A stretch of 64,000 nucleotides of DNA from Bacteroides acidifaciens. GTDB taxonomy: Bacteria; Bacteroidota; Bacteroidia; Bacteroidales; Bacteroidaceae. The stretch is from contig NZ_JANJZR010000007.1 of the NCBI RefSeq assembly GCF_024623065.1, positions 1 to 64,000 of the forward strand, in the 5' to 3' direction. Every line of letters starts with the position of its first letter. The stretch's first letter is position 1. The notes beneath the pieces are model-generated. The model saw only the letters and a program-made list of their open reading frames with translations. It was not told the DNA's origin and did no database searches. Positions 60,769-64,000 of the stretch are shown piece after piece. The position numbers and the translations under genes are program-made.

Positions 60769-62094
60769 ATGAGATTTTTTGATAGAGAACAAGAGTTTAA
60801 AAAGCTTAGAGAAATTGAGGAATTGTCTGATGAAGTAGCCCAATTTACCATCATTACGGGAAGACGTCGTATTGGTAAGACCGAGATGGTTAAGAAGTTT
60901 TATGAGAACAAAACAATGCTATACTTTTTTGTTGCTCGTAAAGCGGAAGCTGACCTATGCGAGATATTCGTTGATGAGATTCGCACAAAACTCAACATAC
61001 CAATGCTTGACAGCAAGGGAATGTCTTTTGCAGCCGTATTCAAATTCATTATGGAATTGTCCCAGAATCAGCACATCAACCTTTTCATTGATGAGTTTCA
61101 GGATTTCTATCGGGTAAATCAATCTATCTATTCCGATATGCAAAACATATGGGATAGTTATAAAAATAAGGCTCACATCAACTTGATTGTAGCAGGCTCT
61201 GTGAACACCTTGATGAATAAGATATTCAAGGATAAGAAGCAACCACTTTTTGGTAGACAAACAGGAACAATGCATATTCGACCTTTTAAGCCTTCAGTCC
61301 TAAAAGAAATCATGTCTGAATATTGCCCCGACTATAAGAAATCAGATTTGTTGGCTCTTTATACTCTGACTGGCGGTGTGGCTAAGTATGTTGAGTTGTT
61401 TATCGACAGAAAAAAGTTTACCGAAAAGAAAATGATGGATATGTTTTTTGAACGAGATTCCTATTTTCTGCCAGAAGGTAAGAATATGCTTGTCGATGAG
61501 TTTGGAAAAGATTACGGTATCTATTTCTCGATTCTAACACTTATAGCTCAAGGTAAAAACACACGTTCAGAACTTGAGAATGCTCTCAATATAAAAGAAT
61601 TATCAGGATACTTGAAAAATCTAAGTGAAGAGTATGGTTTGATAAGTAAGATGCAACCTATTTACGAGAAGTCAAGCAATAAAAATGTGCATTATGCCAT
61701 CAACGACCAGTTCTTGAAATTTTGGTTCCGATTCATATACAAATATGCGCACATCATCGAGGCAGGCGGTAATGATAAATTAAAAGCGATAGCAGAGCGT
61801 GATTTTACAACAGTCAGCGGAAAGTCTCTTGAAAGCTACTTTAATGAAGTGCTGAAAGAATCGGGAGCATACACTCGACTTGGATATTGGCATGACCGAA
61901 AAGGCGAAAACGAGATTGATATTGTAGCCGAGGACGAGTTGGACAACAAGATTGAATTTATCGAGGTTAAGCGACAAGCGAAAAACTTTGATGAAAATGT
62001 TCTGAAGAACAAATCTGAATTGTTCTTCAAAGCCGTCGACTCATTTAAAGGGTACGAGATTATTTATAGAGGACTATCTATAGAAGATATGTAA
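60769..62094 (+). CDS. AAA ATPase of the DUF234/archaeal-ATPase type
   Basis: 441 residues from ATG 60769 (MRFFDREQEF, the usual start of this family). Walker A TGRRRIGKTEM, Walker B LFIDEFQDF, sensor VAGSVNTLMNKIF, winged-helix segment (LAQGKNTRSELENALNIKELSGYLKNL), then a C-terminal PD-(D/E)xK-like fold with GENEIDIVAEDELDNKIEFIEVKRQ (E-I-D...E-x-K). Such proteins are frequent and mobile in Bacteroides; function unknown, perhaps defence related. It lies between duplicated fragments of the next gene. Confidence 0.85.
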   Translation: MRFFDREQEFKKLREIEELSDEVAQFTIITGRRRIGKTEMVKKFYENKTMLYFFVARKAEADLCEIFVDEIRTKLNIPMLDSKGMSFAAVFKFIMELSQNQHINLFIDEFQDFYRVNQSIYSDMQNIWDSYKNKAHINLIVAGSVNTLMNKIFKDKKQPLFGRQTGTMHIRPFKPSVLKEIMSEYCPDYKKSDLLALYTLTGGVAKYVELFIDRKKFTEKKMMDMFFERDSYFLPEGKNMLVDEFGKDYGIYFSILTLIAQGKNTRSELENALNIKELSGYLKNLSEEYGLISKMQPIYEKSSNKNVHYAINDQFLKFWFRFIYKYAHIIEAGGNDKLKAIAERDFTTVSGKSLESYFNEVLKESGAYTRLGYWHDRKGENEIDIVAEDELDNKIEFIEVKRQAKNFDENVLKNKSELFFKAVDSFKGYEIIYRGLSIEDM

Positions 62095-62244
62095 TTCAGT
62101 AAAAACTATTTATACTAGCATAGACAAATAGAGTTTCATTCCATTACAGGGAGTGGGACTCTTTTTTGGATACATTGCAATAAAATGAAATGAACATAAA
62201 TCCATTAACTATACTACAGAACAAAACAATATGAATATGGGAAA

Positions 62245-63432
62245 TTACTTACTAACAGTCATTGAAAAATTAACCGTAGTCCTCATAGCTAACATAATCG
62301 CTTCTCCTACCAATGCCACATTTGCTAACAAATAATGCCTATCTTCATTCCACACACATGTACTACCTGCTATTTCGGCAGTTTTCAGAATTTTTTTTCG
62401 TGTGACGGAGTCTCCAAAATAAGTTGCACTTCCTACGGCAAAAGCAGTTCCTGACGGACTTAGGCCAAACAAAATAGGTCCAGCATCTATATCAAACCCC
62501 AATATAGGAGAATAGTTGTGATACTCCTTCAACCCGAATATCGGTGATTCTTTTATGAAATACTTTTTTAACAGTTCGTACTGAGACTTCGCAAATTTAT
62601 CATCTATAAGTGCCAAATAATAACAATTAAGAGCCGAATAAGCCCCTTTGACATCCATATCTTCTATGATTCCTGTCAGTTCTGATAGACATGACACCAA
62701 CAATCCGGTATTTTTATCAAGCCATTCCGCTTGAGCTTTATGAATCCACTGATTCACTATTGCTGAATATTTTCCATTATAATACTTCGAATATTCTGAC
62801 AATGCGACTATCGCAACAAGCATATCCGGAACATATATGTATTCTCCCGGATATGTCGGACAATTCAAAATATCACTTGCTTTTATTCTACGACTCATCG
62901 TTTTACACAATGAATGATATAACTCGTCATATTTACCATCACCGCCAACCTTTTTATAATTGCCAATCATCCAAGCAAGATGACTTAAATAAGAAATATG
63001 ACTATTATCACCATCTAAATTCGTCAAAGGGTCTTCTCCCCATCTTAACGTATCATACCATCTGATTTCAGGCGAAAGCACTATCGAAATAAGACTATCA
63101 ATTTGTACAATGGAACCCTCTTTCGTTTCAGGATAAAGCAACGAAATATTGGAGAGTGATTTAACTAACATGGAACATGAATACAAAGCCCACTCACCTT
63201 GGAATTGATCACCAATAGCCGTTGGCATTTCATTAATCAATGTTTGTGGTTCTGTTACTATTTTTTTTATTAAATAGTTGCGTCTTTGAAGAATATCTAT
63301 TTTCTCCTTGTCAAAAGATTCTATATCACTATCAAAATGACGCACCCATGCTGCCTTTATTATAACAAATATTATAAACAAGATGCATATATAGATAAAA
63401 CAACCCATATTGCTAAAAATACTTTTCTTCAT
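62245..63432 (-). CDS. Membrane-anchored protein with an alpha/alpha-toroid-like domain
   Basis: 395 residues. An N-terminal signal anchor (ICILFIIFVIIKAAW, about 14-29) is followed by a mostly helical domain with repeated LSHLAWMIGNYKKVGG, YIYVPDMLVAIVALSEYSKYY and ILFGLSPSGTAFAVGSATYFGDSVTRKKIL. The helical-hairpin pattern recalls linalool dehydratase-isomerase-like or six-hairpin folds. I cannot identify an active site. Parts of the gene are duplicated upstream of the ATPase. Confidence 0.65.
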   Translation of the reverse strand: MKKSIFSNMGCFIYICILFIIFVIIKAAWVRHFDSDIESFDKEKIDILQRRNYLIKKIVTEPQTLINEMPTAIGDQFQGEWALYSCSMLVKSLSNISLLYPETKEGSIVQIDSLISIVLSPEIRWYDTLRWGEDPLTNLDGDNSHISYLSHLAWMIGNYKKVGGDGKYDELYHSLCKTMSRRIKASDILNCPTYPGEYIYVPDMLVAIVALSEYSKYYNGKYSAIVNQWIHKAQAEWLDKNTGLLVSCLSELTGIIEDMDVKGAYSALNCYYLALIDDKFAKSQYELLKKYFIKESPIFGLKEYHNYSPILGFDIDAGPILFGLSPSGTAFAVGSATYFGDSVTRKKILKTAEIAGSTCVWNEDRHYLLANVALVGEAIMLAMRTTVNFSMTVSK

Positions 63433-63483
63433 CTTTCCTGATTACTAAAACCTTTAATCCTAATCCGTTCTTTTTCCTCATTA

Positions 63484-63999
63484 TCAATCAAAAGTATCCC
63501 CCATCGTATTTTCAAGTAGAATCTTCAAACGTTCCAGCCAAGATGTTCCATTCGATGGAGTCACGATAGGGTCAACGTGCATCGGTTCTGAATCAGAATC
63601 AAAATCAGTTTCTGGTTCAGGTTCAGGCATTGGTTCAGGTTCTAGTTTTGAATTTTCGACAGAAGGAACTTTCTTTTTCTTGCCGTAATAGTACTCCATC
63701 AATTCGTTCAATCTTTCCTGTTTTACATCATCAGTTTTTTTATCCGGCAACTCTGCATCCATTCGATCAAATCCTGTAGCAATAATAGTGACCTTTACAT
63801 CTTCTCCTAATGTATTATCGCGATACAATCCCCACAAAACCTCAATGTCAGAAGACAAACTATCCATAAAATTGTTCACATCAGTGATTTCAGACATTGT
63901 TACTGGACAATCATCACAAGAGTAAATAATGTAAAGCAGTTTCTGTGATTTCTCTATATCTACATTATCCAGCAAAGGAGATTTTAATGCTTCATACAT
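63484..63999 (-). CDS. FtsZ-like protein, C-terminal part (runs out of the window)
   Basis: 171 residues visible, the first at the window edge: ALKSPLLDNVDIEKSQKLLYIIYSC, FMDSLSSDIEVLWGLYRDNTLGEDVKVTIIATGFD, matching the FtsZ C-terminal subdomain (end of the tubulin-like fold). After that comes an acidic/Pro-rich linker (EPEPMPEPEPETDFDSDSEP) and a short Trp-containing tail (WLERLKILLENTMGDTFD). The internal sequence (CDDCPVTMSEI) differs from the usual Bacteroides FtsZ as I remember it, so it may be a second FtsZ-like protein. Confidence 0.75.
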   Translation of the reverse strand: MYEALKSPLLDNVDIEKSQKLLYIIYSCDDCPVTMSEITDVNNFMDSLSSDIEVLWGLYRDNTLGEDVKVTIIATGFDRMDAELPDKKTDDVKQERLNELMEYYYGKKKKVPSVENSKLEPEPMPEPEPETDFDSDSEPMHVDPIVTPSNGTSWLERLKILLENTMGDTFD

Positions 64000-64000
64000 T

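Noticed and set aside
1..64000. CRISPR arrays and tRNA or rRNA genes
   Set aside because: No regularly spaced repeats of CRISPR type and no tRNA/rRNA signatures were seen; only short repeats described above.

Overview
The window is a Bacteroides-type chromosome segment (Bacteroidota). Evidence: -7 elements of the TAnnTTTG type, weak ribosome binding sites, host genes with Bacteroides-like sequence (dnaK, recA, META-domain lipoprotein, an FtsZ-like C-terminus), and small families common in this genus (HU-like protein with DUF4248, DUF6046-like tail protein). About 42 kb in the middle (roughly 8.88 to 51.12 kb) is a Mu-like transposable prophage. It carries a diversity-generating retroelement (DGR), and its layout and size match my memory of the published 'hankyphage' group of Bacteroides prophages.

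Region 1 (1-8.88 kb, AT-rich): an unrecognised membrane protein, then a type I restriction-modification locus: a small HTH controller, hsdR, hsdM, a DNA-binding protein, a Fic/Doc protein, and hsdS. A third target-recognition segment in another frame follows, then the tail end of an hsdS copy facing the other way. This is the signature of an invertible specificity locus. The truncated tyrosine recombinase beyond the prophage (51.1-51.6 kb) is the kind that normally accompanies such loci, so the prophage appears to have entered, and probably deleted part of, this locus.

Region 2 (8.88-51.1 kb, prophage). From its right end, on the minus strand: DGR (reverse transcriptase, template repeat, Avd, variable lectin-like tip gene), a non-diversified paralogue of the tip gene, a 2098-residue tail fibre, baseplate genes, lysis genes (amidase, holin-like, single-gene spanin candidate), baseplate hub and spike, tape measure, a frameshifted tail-assembly chaperone pair, tube, sheath, capsid and protease. 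On the plus strand: terminase subunits, a gp36-like protein, a portal-MuF-JAB-like fusion, a gpG-like protein and a neck/tail terminator candidate. Then come a small HU/DUF4248 island and the early operon on the minus strand (Ner-like HTH, MuA transposase, MuB ATPase, a RecA-fold ATPase, GemA-like, DUF3164, HAD, BRO-N and others). The CI-type repressor is divergent, with paired operators in the intergenic region. Short inverted AACAAAATGTG-type motifs at both ends are candidate transposase sites.

Region 3 (51.1-64 kb, host): recombinase fragment, a coiled-coil protein, dnaK, META lipoprotein, a saccharopine/carboxynorspermidine dehydrogenase-family protein, bcp, recA, a YeiH family transporter, YccF, DUF1810, an AAA ATPase flanked by duplicated fragments of the neighbouring gene, a membrane-anchored protein, and the C-terminus of an FtsZ-like protein running out of the window.

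The system that stands out is the DGR. Template and variable repeats match over 90 bp with five differences, all at template adenines. Other noteworthy points are the template being translated as the N-terminus of the RT reading frame, a hidden -1 frameshift gene, a dnaX-like slippery site that would release a free portal protein, paired phage operators, a structured leader of about 150 nt, and the prophage's disruption of a shuffling restriction locus.
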